From the NCBI GenBank assembly GCA_965216205.1, contig OZ244139.1, positions 558,001 through 622,000 of the forward strand: a stretch of 64,000 nt of DNA, read 5' to 3'. Of this stretch, positions 53,128 through 62,458 are shown piece by piece. Source of the DNA: CADEDH01 sp965216205. GTDB lineage: Bacteria; Actinomycetota; Acidimicrobiia; Acidimicrobiales; SZUA-35. The stretch's first letter is position 1, and every line of letters begins with the position of its first letter. Under the pieces are notes generated by a model. The model saw only the letters and a program-made list of their open reading frames with translations. It was not told the origin of the DNA and made no database searches. A program made the position numbers and the translations under genes.

Positions 53128-53690
53128 GTGAGATGGCCGAGTTGATCCTCGACGACGCCAGCGAGCGCATGGAGAAGGCGGTCGCCCACTCGCGCGAGGA
53201 GTTCGCCTCGATCAGGAGTGGTCGAGCGAGTCCGGCAATCGTGGAGAAGCTCACGGTCGAGGCGTACGGGGTCGACATGCGGCTCCTGGAGATGGCGTCG
53301 ATCTCGGTTCCCGAGGCGCGTCAACTGCTGATCACGCCCCACGATCCGAGCAACCTCGATGCCGTCGAACGGGCGATACGAACGTCCGACCTCGGTCTGT
53401 CGCCGAGCAACGACGGTCGAACCCTGCGATTGAGCTTTCCGCCGTTGACCGAGGAGCGCCGCAAGGAGCTCGTGCGGATCGTGCGGAACATGGCCGAGGA
53501 CGGCCGAATCGCGATCCGGAACATACGACGTGATGCCCGCAAGGAGTTGGAGAGCGCGGAGAAGGACAACCAGCTCACCAGCGACGAACTGACGAGAGCC
53601 GAGAAGGATCTCGACCGCATTACCCAATCGAGTGAAGCCACAGTGGACGGGGCGTTGGCATCCAAGGAAGAGGAGCTGCTGGAGGTCTGA
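53124..53690 (+). CDS. frr: Ribosome recycling factor
   Basis: A 188-residue factor that, with EF-G, splits post-termination ribosomes. The family pattern is complete: MEKAVAHSREEFASIRSGRASP, then VPEARQLLITPHDPSNLDAVE and DGRTLRLSFPPLTEERRKEL. ATG overlaps the pyrH stop (ATGA), so the two are coupled. Confidence 0.96.
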   Translation: MSEMAELILDDASERMEKAVAHSREEFASIRSGRASPAIVEKLTVEAYGVDMRLLEMASISVPEARQLLITPHDPSNLDAVERAIRTSDLGLSPSNDGRTLRLSFPPLTEERRKELVRIVRNMAEDGRIAIRNIRRDARKELESAEKDNQLTSDELTRAEKDLDRITQSSEATVDGALASKEEELLEV

Positions 53691-53765
53691 GCCGCTGCGA
53701 ACGGGCGGCGGTTCTCCAGGCGGATCCTCACTCCGGGGCCGAACCCGGTGCACGAAAGGACGCAC

Positions 53766-55823
53766 ATGGCTGACAACAAGAGGCGCGGGAGGTTCGGAAA
53801 GGGGTCGCACGACGACGCCAACCAGAGCATCTTCGACCTGTTCGAGCCACCGCCCGAGCAGGACGACACCGCCTCGTTCGGGAAGATCCCGGTCATTCGT
53901 GACGGGGACAGTCTCGATCTGACCGACTCGGCCTTCCTCGAGTCGAAGGTATCGGCCGAGGCGGAGGCCGCGGGCCTCGCCCACTGGACCGAGCCGCCGA
54001 CCGGGCAGATCCCAGCGTCGCTGGGGGCCAACCAGACCGCTGGTGATGTGAAGGGCCCGAGCTGGCGAGGCGATGAACCCAACTGGGATGGGCCCGACCT
54101 CTCCGACGTGTTCGCCGACACCGACGCCATCACCCACGACCGGATCATCGACCTCGACGACGACGATCTCCTGGCCGAGGCGCCCATGCCCCCGAGGCCG
54201 GCGCGCCCCGCCCCCGTCCGGCGCCCGGTGGCTGATGCGGCCCCGACCGCCCCTCGCCGGCAGGCGCCGGCCCCGGTTCAGGCCCAGGTATCACCGGCGG
54301 CGCCGTCGGTGTTCGACACACCGCCGGGATCCTCACCGCTCGGGGCGTCGAACGCGCCACCCGCGCCCGCCCCCGTCGGCAACGGTCGAACCGGACGGCG
54401 CGACGGCGCCGATCTGGCGCCGGCGGCATCCCCCCGGCAGCCGCCGGCACCCCGCCGGATCGTCGAGGGTCCCCTGCCAGCGGCTGCAGCTCCGGCCCGC
54501 GACGCCGTCCCGCCCCCCGCCCGTCACGCAGCGCCCCCGCCGCCGGCCGCCGGCCAGCCCGGACAACGAGCGCAGCAACCAGCAGCCCGGCAGCGGGCCG
54601 ACAGCCCACCCCGTCCGGCCGGCGCAGAACAGGCTCCTGCCGGTGCGCCGCCGCGGCGCGGGGCCCACGACTTCCCGTCGAACGGGGCTGCGTCAGGCGC
54701 CGCCCGCCGACCCGCCGCTGATCCCACCGGCACCGCTCCGAGCGGTGCGATTCCCAACGGGACGACGACCGGCCACGGTGCGATGCTCGAGGGTCCGGCC
54801 GAGTTGCTGGACGTCGAGTTCGCAACGCCGGCCCCCACCGGGCAAGTCCCGCTCGCCAGGGTGAGCGGCGGCGGCAACGGTGCCGGCCACGACCGATATC
54901 ACGAGGCCCCCGATCACCAGCGCGAGGTTCTGCCGCCGGAGCTCGACGTGGACTACGACGACTATGACGACTACGACGAGTACGACCACTACGAGGATGG
55001 GGGCGACGGTGAGGGCCGCAGCCTCCTCCAGTCGGTCCTGGTCGGGATCGCACTCGCCGCGGTCGTCTTCGTCACCCTCGGCTTCGGGCCGGTCCCGACC
55101 ATGGTGCTCATCGGCCTGCTGACGCTGATGGCGGTCATGGAGCTCTTCAACGCGATGCGGCTCGCTGGCCTACGTCCCGCGACGTTGCTCGGCCTCGTCG
55201 GTGCGGTCGCGTTGCCGGCGGCCTCCTATGTGCGGGGCGACGCCGGCTTCCCCCTCGTCATGGGCCTGGCGATCGTGTTCGGCATGCTCTGGTACCTCAC
55301 CGGGGCCGACACGGAGCGGCCGGTGCTCAACCTCGGGTTGACGTTCACGGGGATCCTGTGGATCGGTGGTCTCGCCGGGTTCGGCGCGCTGATGGTCAGA
55401 GCGGAGGACGGTGTCGGGCTGCTCCTGGCCACGATCATCATCACCGCCGCCTCCGACACGCTCGCCTACCTCGGCGGCAGGGCCTACGGCACGAAGGCGT
55501 TCCACTCCGCCAGCCCCAACAAGACCTGGGAGGGCACGATCACCGGGTTCTTCGGAGCGCTCTTCGCCGGGCTCGCCATCTGGCTCACGAGCTCGATCGG
55601 CGTCTTCGGCGAGGAGTTCCTGCCGGTGATGGTGCTCGCTGCGGTGGTCGGTGTGCTCGCCCCGATCGGCGATCTGGCCGAGTCCCTCGTGAAGCGGGAC
55701 CTCGGGGTCAAGGACATGGGGACGCTGCTCCCCGGACACGGCGGCATCCTCGACCGGGTCGACGGCCTCCTCTTCGCTCTCCCCGGCGCCTACTACGTCG
55801 CCGTGGTCTACGCACTCATCTAG
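53766..55823 (+). CDS. cdsA: Phosphatidate cytidylyltransferase with large N-terminal disordered region
   Basis: A 685-residue membrane enzyme making CDP-diacylglycerol from phosphatidate and CTP. Only the C-terminal 270 residues are the enzyme: about eight membrane helices and the signature SPNKTWEGTITGFFG, then GDLAESLVKRDLGVKDMGTLLPGHGGILDRVD in parts. Residues 1-410 are Pro/Ala/Gln-rich, ending in an acidic Tyr/Asp tract (DYDDYDDYDEYDHYED). AAAGGA precedes the ATG at 53766. Normal CdsA is about 270-300 residues, so this more than doubles the length. Confidence 0.92.
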   Translation: MADNKRRGRFGKGSHDDANQSIFDLFEPPPEQDDTASFGKIPVIRDGDSLDLTDSAFLESKVSAEAEAAGLAHWTEPPTGQIPASLGANQTAGDVKGPSWRGDEPNWDGPDLSDVFADTDAITHDRIIDLDDDDLLAEAPMPPRPARPAPVRRPVADAAPTAPRRQAPAPVQAQVSPAAPSVFDTPPGSSPLGASNAPPAPAPVGNGRTGRRDGADLAPAASPRQPPAPRRIVEGPLPAAAAPARDAVPPPARHAAPPPPAAGQPGQRAQQPAARQRADSPPRPAGAEQAPAGAPPRRGAHDFPSNGAASGAARRPAADPTGTAPSGAIPNGTTTGHGAMLEGPAELLDVEFATPAPTGQVPLARVSGGGNGAGHDRYHEAPDHQREVLPPELDVDYDDYDDYDEYDHYEDGGDGEGRSLLQSVLVGIALAAVVFVTLGFGPVPTMVLIGLLTLMAVMELFNAMRLAGLRPATLLGLVGAVALPAASYVRGDAGFPLVMGLAIVFGMLWYLTGADTERPVLNLGLTFTGILWIGGLAGFGALMVRAEDGVGLLLATIIITAASDTLAYLGGRAYGTKAFHSASPNKTWEGTITGFFGALFAGLAIWLTSSIGVFGEEFLPVMVLAAVVGVLAPIGDLAESLVKRDLGVKDMGTLLPGHGGILDRVDGLLFALPGAYYVAVVYALI

Positions 55824-55833
55824 GTCGCACACC

Positions 55834-57051
55834 GTGGCCGCGACCGTCGCCGTCGTCGGTTCGACGGGGTCGATCGGCACCCAGACGCTCGATCTCGTGG
55901 CGGCCGAGCCCGAACGCTACGAGGTGGTGGTGCTCGCGGCCGGATCCAGCGCCGACGCGCTCGTCGAGCAGGCCCGGCGGTTCCGGCCCCGCTACGTCGC
56001 GATCGCCGACGAGTCACGACGGCACGCCGTCGCCGAGGCGCTCGACCCCTCGGTCGAGGTGCTCGCCGGCGACGATGCGCTGGGCGACATCGCCGGCGTC
56101 GCCGACATCACCGTCAACGGGGTCGTCGGGTTCGCCGGTCTACCGGTCACCCTCGGCTGTCTCCGGGCGGGCAAGCGCCTCGCGTTGGCCAACAAGGAGT
56201 CGTTGATCGCCGCCGGTCCGGTCGTGCAGGCGGCCCGGGCCACGGCGGGAGCGGAGTTGATCCCGGTCGACAGCGAGCACGCAGCGATCCACATGTGTCT
56301 CCGGGCCAACGACGTCGCGGCCCGGGTGGCCACGCTCCACCTGACCGCGTCCGGCGGGCCGTTCCGCGGTCGGAGCCGAGCGGAGCTGGCGTCGGTCACC
56401 GTCGATGAGGCGCTCGCCCATCCGACGTGGTCGATGGGGCCCAAGATCACCGTCGACTCCTCGACCCTGATGAACAAGGGCCTGGAGGTGATCGAAGCGC
56501 ACGAGCTGTTCGGAACCCCAGCGGGGTCGGCCGGATTCGGGATCACCTTCGACCAGATCGAGGTGGTGGTCCACCCCCAGTCGATCGTCCACTCGATGGT
56601 CACCTTCTCCGACGGTGCCACGATCGCCCAGCTCTCACATCCCGACATGGCGCTGCCGATCGGATACGCCTTGGCCCACCCCGATCGATTCCCCCATCCC
56701 CGCGGCGCCATCGACTGGACAACGCTCGAACGGCTCGACTTCGAGCCGCCCGACACCGAGGCCTTCCCCTGCCTGGACCTCGCCTTCGCCGCTGGTCGAC
56801 GGGGGGGAACGGCGCCGGCGTGGCTGAGCGCTGCCAACGAGGTGGCGGTGGAGGCGTTCCTCGACGGTCGGGTGGCGTGGATCGACATCCCCGATGTCAT
56901 CGAGTCGGTGCTCGCGGTCCATGATGGGACAAAAGCGGACACACTGGATGACATCATGAGCGCCGACGCCGAGGCCCGACGTCGGGCGACCGAGATCCTG
57001 AACCGATCGCCGCAGGCGACGGGTGGAACGAGAGACGGACACACGACATGA
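55834..57051 (+). CDS. dxr: 1-deoxy-D-xylulose-5-phosphate reductoisomerase
   Basis: A 405-residue enzyme of the MEP isoprenoid pathway, converting DXP to MEP with NADPH. NADPH motif VVGSTGSIGTQTLDLV is at residues 6-21, the metal and substrate motif is LIPVDSEHAAI, and LTASGGPFRG and MGPKITVDSSTLMNKGLE are typical. ispG, a later step of the same pathway, lies two genes on. GTG start; overlap of four bases with the protease gene. Confidence 0.95.
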   Translation: MAATVAVVGSTGSIGTQTLDLVAAEPERYEVVVLAAGSSADALVEQARRFRPRYVAIADESRRHAVAEALDPSVEVLAGDDALGDIAGVADITVNGVVGFAGLPVTLGCLRAGKRLALANKESLIAAGPVVQAARATAGAELIPVDSEHAAIHMCLRANDVAARVATLHLTASGGPFRGRSRAELASVTVDEALAHPTWSMGPKITVDSSTLMNKGLEVIEAHELFGTPAGSAGFGITFDQIEVVVHPQSIVHSMVTFSDGATIAQLSHPDMALPIGYALAHPDRFPHPRGAIDWTTLERLDFEPPDTEAFPCLDLAFAAGRRGGTAPAWLSAANEVAVEAFLDGRVAWIDIPDVIESVLAVHDGTKADTLDDIMSADAEARRRATEILNRSPQATGGTRDGHTT

Positions 57052-58382
57052 ACGACGCCGGGAGCAGCAACGAGGTGCGAACCGCCTCCGAACCCCCGGT
57101 CGACGATCCCGCGATCCAGCCGTCGAGCGTCGAGCCGCAGCCGCAAACCTCCTGGGTGATGAAGGAGCCGAGGGAGGTCGCCGAGGGCGAGGAGCAGTCG
57201 AGCCCGCTCGGCCTCGTGATCATCGCCGGTCTTTTCGCGATGCTGTGGTTCTGGGCCGGTCCCCGCTACTTCCTGGTCGTTCTCGGTCTGCTCGTGATGA
57301 TCTTCCTCCACGAGCTGGGCCACTTCGCCACCGCCCGCTGGACCGGCATGAAGGCGACGCAGTTCTTCCTGTTCATGGGGCCGAGGGTGTTCTCGTTCCG
57401 ACGGGGCGAGACCGAGTACGGGCTGCGGTTGCTGCCGCTCGGCGCCTTCGTGCGGATCGTCGGCATGAACAACCTCGATCCCTGCGACCCCGAGGACGAG
57501 CCGCGGGCCTACAAGAACAAGAGCTATCCCCGCAGGATGCTGGTCATCACGGCGGGGTCGATCATGCACTTCGTCCAGGCGGTGGTGCTGTTCGTCGTCC
57601 TGTCGTCGGTGATCGGCGAGCCCGACCCTGCCCGGTGGAGCATCGATGCGCTCTCGGCGCTGGAGACCGGCGATGAGCCGCCGGCCGTCGTGGCCGGTCT
57701 CGAACCCGGCGATCGGATCGCCTCGGTCGACGGTGTGAGCACCGTCGACTTCCGCGATCTCCAGACCCATCTCCGCGATCGGCCGGGCGAGGAGGTCACG
57801 CTCGAGGTGGTCAGCGGCGACGACGTCCGCCTGGTCGATGTGGTCCTCGCCGCCAGACCGACCGAGGACGGTGAGGAGATCGGCTTCCTCGGGGTCGCGC
57901 CCACGTTCGAGCGATCGCGGCTGAGTCCGGTCGTCGGTGTCGAACGTTTCGGCTCGGCGTTCTGGAACTCGTTGACCCTCGTGCCCCGCTTCCTGTCCCC
58001 GGCGACCTTCGTCAACCTGGGCCAGCTCGTGTTCGACGGGTCGGAAGACGTCGATCTCGCGTCGGACGAGGCGGCGGCGAGACCGGTCTCGATGATCGGT
58101 GCGGTCCGCCTCGCGGGATCACCCGACTTCGACTGGGTGGTCCCGGTCCGGATGCTGGCCTACATCAACATCTTCGTGGGGATCTTCAACCTGCTGCCCC
58201 TCCTGCCCCTCGACGGAGGTCATGCCGCCATCGCCACCTACGAGCGATTGCGGTCGCGGCGCGGCCGCCGCTACGAGATGGACGTGGCGAAGCTGCTGCC
58301 GCTCACCTATGCCGTGGTCTTCGTGCTGGGGTTCCTGATGTTGACCACCCTCTGGCTCGACATCGTCCGCCCGATCGGTTAG
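57048..58382 (+). CDS. Site-2 (M50) membrane protease, RseP/Rip1-like
   Basis: A 444-residue zinc protease that cuts proteins within the membrane. The zinc site is HELGH (residues 88-92) and the third ligand is the Asp in LLPLLPLDGGH near the C-terminus. One PDZ domain (about 215-290) lies between. Mycobacterial Rip1 occupies the same position between dxr and ispG and releases anti-sigma factors and other membrane targets. About 50 cytoplasmic residues precede the first helix. Confidence 0.93.
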   Translation: MNDAGSSNEVRTASEPPVDDPAIQPSSVEPQPQTSWVMKEPREVAEGEEQSSPLGLVIIAGLFAMLWFWAGPRYFLVVLGLLVMIFLHELGHFATARWTGMKATQFFLFMGPRVFSFRRGETEYGLRLLPLGAFVRIVGMNNLDPCDPEDEPRAYKNKSYPRRMLVITAGSIMHFVQAVVLFVVLSSVIGEPDPARWSIDALSALETGDEPPAVVAGLEPGDRIASVDGVSTVDFRDLQTHLRDRPGEEVTLEVVSGDDVRLVDVVLAARPTEDGEEIGFLGVAPTFERSRLSPVVGVERFGSAFWNSLTLVPRFLSPATFVNLGQLVFDGSEDVDLASDEAAARPVSMIGAVRLAGSPDFDWVVPVRMLAYINIFVGIFNLLPLLPLDGGHAAIATYERLRSRRGRRYEMDVAKLLPLTYAVVFVLGFLMLTTLWLDIVRPIG

Positions 58383-58460
58383 TTCGCCTGGGGCGAACGT
58401 GGCCGACCTGCGCCGTCTCGCCCATAGGCTGAAACTCCTCCGACCCCCGAGAGGAGCGAT

Positions 58461-59696
58461 GTGGAAAGCGGTGTGACCTTCCCCCGCAGACGCACGCGTC
58501 AGGTGATGGTGGGCGACGTCCCGGTGGGCGGCGACGCGCCGATCACCGTCCAGTCGATGACGATCACCAAGACCGCCGACGTCGAGGGCACCCTGCAGCA
58601 GATCTATCAACTGGCCGCCGCCGGCGCCGACATCGTTCGCTGCACCTGCAATGAGCCAGAGGCGGCCGAGGGTCTCGCACGGATCGTCCCCCGGAGCCCG
58701 GTGCCGATCGTGGCCGACATCCACCACCAGTACCGCCGGGCGCTCGAGGCGCTCGAGGCCGGGGTCGACTGTCTCCGGCTGAACCCGGGGAACATCCGCA
58801 AGCCCGAGCACATCAAGCTGGTCGCCCGGGAGGCGAAGGCCAGGGGCGTCCCGATCCGGATCGGGGTCAACGGCGGCAGCCTCGATCCCGGTCTCTACGA
58901 GAAGCACGGCGGCCGGGTGACGCCCGAGGCGATGGTCGAGTCGGCCCAACAGGAGATCGCCTACTTCGAGGACGTCGATTTCGACCTGATCAAGATCTCG
59001 GTCAAGGCGTCGAACGTGCCGCTCACGATCGAGGCCTACCGGCAACTGTCGGAGGTCACCGACCACCCCCTCCACCTCGGGGTCACCGAGGCCGGACCGC
59101 CACCGGTGGGGATCGTGAAGGCCACGGCGGGGATCGGCACGCTGCTCGCCGAGGGGATCGGCGACACGATCCGCTACTCGCTCACCTCCGACCCGGTCGA
59201 CGAGGCCCGCCTCGGCCGGGCGCTGCTCGAGGCGTACGGCCTTCGGGAGCGGAAGAACGTGGATCTCATCGCCTGCCCGTCGTGCGGGCGGGCCGAGATC
59301 GACGTCTACAAGGTGGCCGAGGAGGCCCAGCAGGCGTTCGCCGACCGCGAGTTGCCGCTCCAGGTGGCGGTGATGGGCTGCGTGGTGAATGGGCCGGGTG
59401 AGGCTCGCGACGCCGACCTCGGGATCGCGGCCGGCAACAAGCGTGGTCACCTGTTCATCAAGGGCACGAACGTGGCGGTGGTGCCCGAGGACGAGATGGT
59501 GCCCACCCTGGTGGAGTGGGCCGAGTTCATCGTCGACGAGGGCATCGAGGCGGCGATGGCGAGGGCCGCCTCCACCCGCGACGCCGCCCGGAGAGCGGCC
59601 GACGAGGATCGACGGCGGAACCTGGAGAACCTCGGCGACGATGCCAACGCGTCCGAGCAGGTGGTGGAACTGCTCCGCAAGCAACGCCAGGACTGA
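58461..59696 (+). CDS. ispG: 4-hydroxy-3-methylbut-2-enyl diphosphate synthase
   Basis: A 411-residue iron-sulfur enzyme of the MEP pathway. The TIM-barrel start is RQVMVGDVPVGGDAPITVQSM. Cluster ligands are in IACPSCGR and MGCVVNGPGE. The C-terminal 60 residues are an extra acidic and basic helix (AARRAADEDRRRNLENLGDD). GTG start. It ends the dxr, protease, ispG set. Confidence 0.95.
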   Translation: MESGVTFPRRRTRQVMVGDVPVGGDAPITVQSMTITKTADVEGTLQQIYQLAAAGADIVRCTCNEPEAAEGLARIVPRSPVPIVADIHHQYRRALEALEAGVDCLRLNPGNIRKPEHIKLVAREAKARGVPIRIGVNGGSLDPGLYEKHGGRVTPEAMVESAQQEIAYFEDVDFDLIKISVKASNVPLTIEAYRQLSEVTDHPLHLGVTEAGPPPVGIVKATAGIGTLLAEGIGDTIRYSLTSDPVDEARLGRALLEAYGLRERKNVDLIACPSCGRAEIDVYKVAEEAQQAFADRELPLQVAVMGCVVNGPGEARDADLGIAAGNKRGHLFIKGTNVAVVPEDEMVPTLVEWAEFIVDEGIEAAMARAASTRDAARRAADEDRRRNLENLGDDANASEQVVELLRKQRQD

Positions 59697-59716
59697 ACGC
59701 CGCCAGGGGTCGGTCC

Positions 59717-60007
59717 TCAGTCCTCGGGGCTCGTCGGGTCGACGTCTTCCTCGATCTCGGCGAACTCGGCGTGGGCGTCGGCCTTGGCCTGGCCGTGAGC
59801 GAGGCGATCCTCGATGGCGTCGAACGAGCCCTGATTCGCCTCGATCTCCCGTTGGAGCCGTTCCATCGCCTCCTCGGGACTCTCGTTCAGCTTCGCTTCG
59901 CGTTCGCCGAGATCACGGTCGAGGTCCGATTCGAGCTTCGCCTTGACGTCGGCCAGCTCTCCCGCCTCGGATCGAAGCCACGACTTGAGTGAATCGAGGA
60001 AGCCCAT
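59717..60007 (-). CDS. Small helical hypothetical protein
   Basis: A 96-residue charged protein (MGFLDSLKSWLRSEAGELAD at the start) with predicted coiled-coil character (DLGEREAKLNESPEEAMERLQREIEA in parts) and no Cys, signal or membrane segment. I do not recognise the family. It lies alone on the minus strand between ispG and rimP. A longer frame extends upstream but would cover rimP antisense. Its amphipathic N-terminal helix could touch membranes. Confidence 0.6.
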   Translation of the reverse strand: MGFLDSLKSWLRSEAGELADVKAKLESDLDRDLGEREAKLNESPEEAMERLQREIEANQGSFDAIEDRLAHGQAKADAHAEFAEIEEDVDPTSPED

Positions 60008-60046
60008 GGCGACCAGCGTACGGCCCGCTATCGTGAGTAGTTGCTG

Positions 60047-60074
60047 AAAGGCGTGGGCTCCGGCCCACGCCTTT
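60047..60074 (+). promoter_or_regulatory. Perfect 12-bp hairpin in the rimP-nusA leader
   Basis: AAAGGCGTGGGC pairs with GCCCACGCCTTT around the loop TCCG. It lies about 95 nt before the rimP start, just after TATCGT (60029-60034), a possible -10, so it would be at the very 5' end of the message. No T-run follows, which argues for a leader structure and not a simple terminator. Confidence 0.7.
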
Positions 60075-60169
60075 GCCAGCTCTGTCGATCCGCACGAAGC
60101 GCTAGGACCGAACCGCAAACGACCGACAAGCTCGTCCCCAACGCACCGAGAGGCACCGAGGAGGTGATG

Positions 60170-60796
60170 ATGACCGTCCAGGATCGTGTTCACGAACTGC
60201 TGGCACCGATCGTCGCCACGCTCGATGTCGAGCTGCTCGACGTGGAGTTCACCGGGGGCACGCTCCGGGTCACGATCGACGCCGCCGACAGGCCGGCCGG
60301 TGACGGAAGCGCCGACGGCGGGGTCACCACCGAGGCGTTGGCCGAGGTCAACCGCCTGATCTCGCCGATCCTCGATCAGCACGACCCGGTACCCGGCCGC
60401 TACACCCTCGAGGTCTCGAGCCCCGGGTTGGAGCGGCCGCTCAAGCGGGCAGACCACTATCGACGGGCCATCGGTGAGCAGGTGATCATCAAGCTCGCGG
60501 CGTCGCGCGATCCCCGTCGGGTGAAGGGCCGGCTGGCCGCGGTCGAGTCGGTCGAGACCGGCTCGGGAGATGGGCCTGGCGCGGGAGATGAGGCCGTCGA
60601 GATCGTGATCGACGCGGTCGAGATCGACGGTGTCGAGCTCGACCAAGCGGAGGAGCGGCGGTTCGGCATCGCCGACGTTGCGAGTGCCAGAACGGTCTTC
60701 GAGTGGGGTCCGAGCCCGAAGCCGGGCGGCAGGAATCCCAAGAAGTCGGGCAAGAAGACTGCCGGGAAGAACCACCGAGGAAGAGGTGTGCGATGA
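60170..60796 (+). CDS. rimP: Ribosome maturation factor RimP
   Basis: A 208-residue factor for 30S assembly. The core reads VELLDVEFTGGTLRVTID and YTLEVSSPGLERPLKRADHY, both family signatures, and RVKGRLAAVESVE begins the Sm-like half. A basic tail ends it. Two adjacent ATG codons (60167 and 60170) are possible behind GAGGAGG; the second has better spacing. The stop overlaps the nusA ATG by four bases. Confidence 0.92.
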   Translation: MTVQDRVHELLAPIVATLDVELLDVEFTGGTLRVTIDAADRPAGDGSADGGVTTEALAEVNRLISPILDQHDPVPGRYTLEVSSPGLERPLKRADHYRRAIGEQVIIKLAASRDPRRVKGRLAAVESVETGSGDGPGAGDEAVEIVIDAVEIDGVELDQAEERRFGIADVASARTVFEWGPSPKPGGRNPKKSGKKTAGKNHRGRGVR

Positions 60797-62199
60797 GCAA
60801 TGAGATGACCGAAGCCCTGCAGGCGTTGGCCGAGGACCGGGGAATCTCGATCGACAAGCTGTTCGGCATCATGGCCAACGCCCTGGAGTCGGCCTACAAG
60901 CGTATGCCCGACTCCTATGAGTACTCGTGGGTGACGATCGACCCGGCCACGTTCGACATCCGTGTCTTCGCCCAGGAGCTCGACGAGGAGGGCGAACCGA
61001 TCGGGCCAGAGCTCGACGTGACCCCGGAGACGTTCGGCCGCATCGCCGCCCAGACCACCAAGCAGATCCTCACCCAGGGAATCCGGGAGGTCGAGCGGGA
61101 GCAGAAGTACGAGGAGTACGCCGGCCGGGAGGGCGACATCGTCACCGGCATCGTCCAGCAGACCGATTCCCGGTACACCCTCCTCGACCTCGGTCGGGTC
61201 GAGGCGCTGCTGCCCCAGGCGGAGCAGGTCTCGATGGGCCCCCGGGGCGACAACGGCAACCGGATCAAGGCCTACATCGTGGAGGTCCGCCGCACCGCCA
61301 AGGGCCCCCAGATCGTGGTGAGCCGCACCCATCCGGGTCTGATCAAGCGCCTCTTCGAGCTCGAGGTGCCGGAGATCGCCGACGGCGTCGTCGAGATCAA
61401 GGCCTGCGCCAGGGAGCCCGGGCACCGCACGAAGATCTCGGTGTGGTCCAACGATCAGAACGTCGACCCGGTCGGTGCCTGTGTCGGCGCCCGCGGCTCG
61501 CGGGTGCGGATGGTGGTGAACGAGCTCAACGGCGAGAAGGTCGACATCATCCCGTTCAGCGAGGACCCCTACGAGTTCGTCGCCAAGGCCCTCTCACCGG
61601 CCAAGGTCAAGGAGGTCCGGATCGACTTCGACACCGGCACGGCCGAGGTGATCGTGCCCGACTTCCAGCTCTCCCTGGCGATCGGCAAGGAGGGTCAGAA
61701 CGCCCGCCTGGCCCACCGCCTCACCGGATGGCGGATCGACATCAAGAGCGAGACCCAGCTCGAGGAGGAGGCGCTCCAGGCCGAGCAGTACGACGCCGAG
61801 GAGTGGGCCGAGGGCGAGTGGATCCTCAACGAGGAGACCGGCGAGCAGATGTGGCAGCCGGCCGACGGCAGCCCGGCGATGACCGCCGACGAGTGGAACG
61901 CCGCGGCCGAGGGCGAGGGCGAGCTGATCGACGGCGAAGCGGTCGACGGTGAAGCGATCGACGGTGAAGCGGTCGACGGCGAAGCTGACGTGCCGGTCGA
62001 GGACGCTCCTGTCGACGGTGCTGATGGCGATGCGTCCGATGGTGGCGAGGCGTCACCCGACCCCGACGACGGTGCTGCGGCTGCCGATGACCGCGTCGAG
62101 GGCGGCGCGATCGACGACGGTGCTGCGGCTGCCGATGACAGCGTCGAGGAGAGCGCGGGGGACGAGGAGGAACCCGCGGGAGCCGACCACGGGAGCTGA
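60793..62199 (+). CDS. nusA: Transcription termination/antitermination factor NusA
   Basis: A 468-residue protein. The N-terminal polymerase-binding region (MTEALQALAEDRGISIDKL) is followed by S1 (GDIVTGIVQQTDSRYTLLDL) and two KH domains (VGACVGARGSRVRMVVNEL; LAIGKEGQNARLAHRLTGW). The acidic repeats of some NusA proteins are absent; instead a tail of GEAVDGEAIDGEAVDG and DDGAAAADD repeats makes up the last 100 residues. The tail DNA also contains the probable start of ylxR. Confidence 0.95.
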   Translation: MSNEMTEALQALAEDRGISIDKLFGIMANALESAYKRMPDSYEYSWVTIDPATFDIRVFAQELDEEGEPIGPELDVTPETFGRIAAQTTKQILTQGIREVEREQKYEEYAGREGDIVTGIVQQTDSRYTLLDLGRVEALLPQAEQVSMGPRGDNGNRIKAYIVEVRRTAKGPQIVVSRTHPGLIKRLFELEVPEIADGVVEIKACAREPGHRTKISVWSNDQNVDPVGACVGARGSRVRMVVNELNGEKVDIIPFSEDPYEFVAKALSPAKVKEVRIDFDTGTAEVIVPDFQLSLAIGKEGQNARLAHRLTGWRIDIKSETQLEEEALQAEQYDAEEWAEGEWILNEETGEQMWQPADGSPAMTADEWNAAAEGEGELIDGEAVDGEAIDGEAVDGEADVPVEDAPVDGADGDASDGGEASPDPDDGAAAADDRVEGGAIDDGAAAADDSVEESAGDEEEPAGADHGS

Positions 62200-62458
62200 G
62201 CCGACGAGGACCTGTGTCGGCTGCCGAACCGCTGGGCCGGCGTCGACCATGGTCCGCTTCGCGGCGGACCACGGCACGCTCGTCGTCGGGGCGAAGCGAC
62301 CGGGTCGGGGGGCGTGGTTGTGCGCAGCCACGCTGCTCGCCTGCTTCGACCGGGCCTCCGATCGACAGGCCTGGACCCGGGCGCTCCGCTGCAGGATCGA
62401 GCCCGCTTCGATCGGGAACGTCCGGGCGCAGCTCGATCCCGATGCCGCAACGGCATGA
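62135..62458 (+). CDS. ylxR: YlxR/DUF448 nucleic-acid-binding protein
   Basis: About 107 residues. The family core is RTCVGCRTAGPAST, then VGAKRPGRGAWLC and RALRCRIEPA. YlxR genes lie between nusA and infB in Gram-positives and the protein binds RNA; it has been tied to RNase P regulation. No ATG, GTG or TTG lies between the nusA stop and TCVGCR; the nearest is ATG at 62135, which overlaps nusA by 65 bp and lacks a ribosome binding site. The gap to infB (209 bp) holds no gene. Confidence 0.8.
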   Translation: MTASRRARGTRRNPREPTTGAEPTRTCVGCRTAGPASTMVRFAADHGTLVVGAKRPGRGAWLCAATLLACFDRASDRQAWTRALRCRIEPASIGNVRAQLDPDAATA

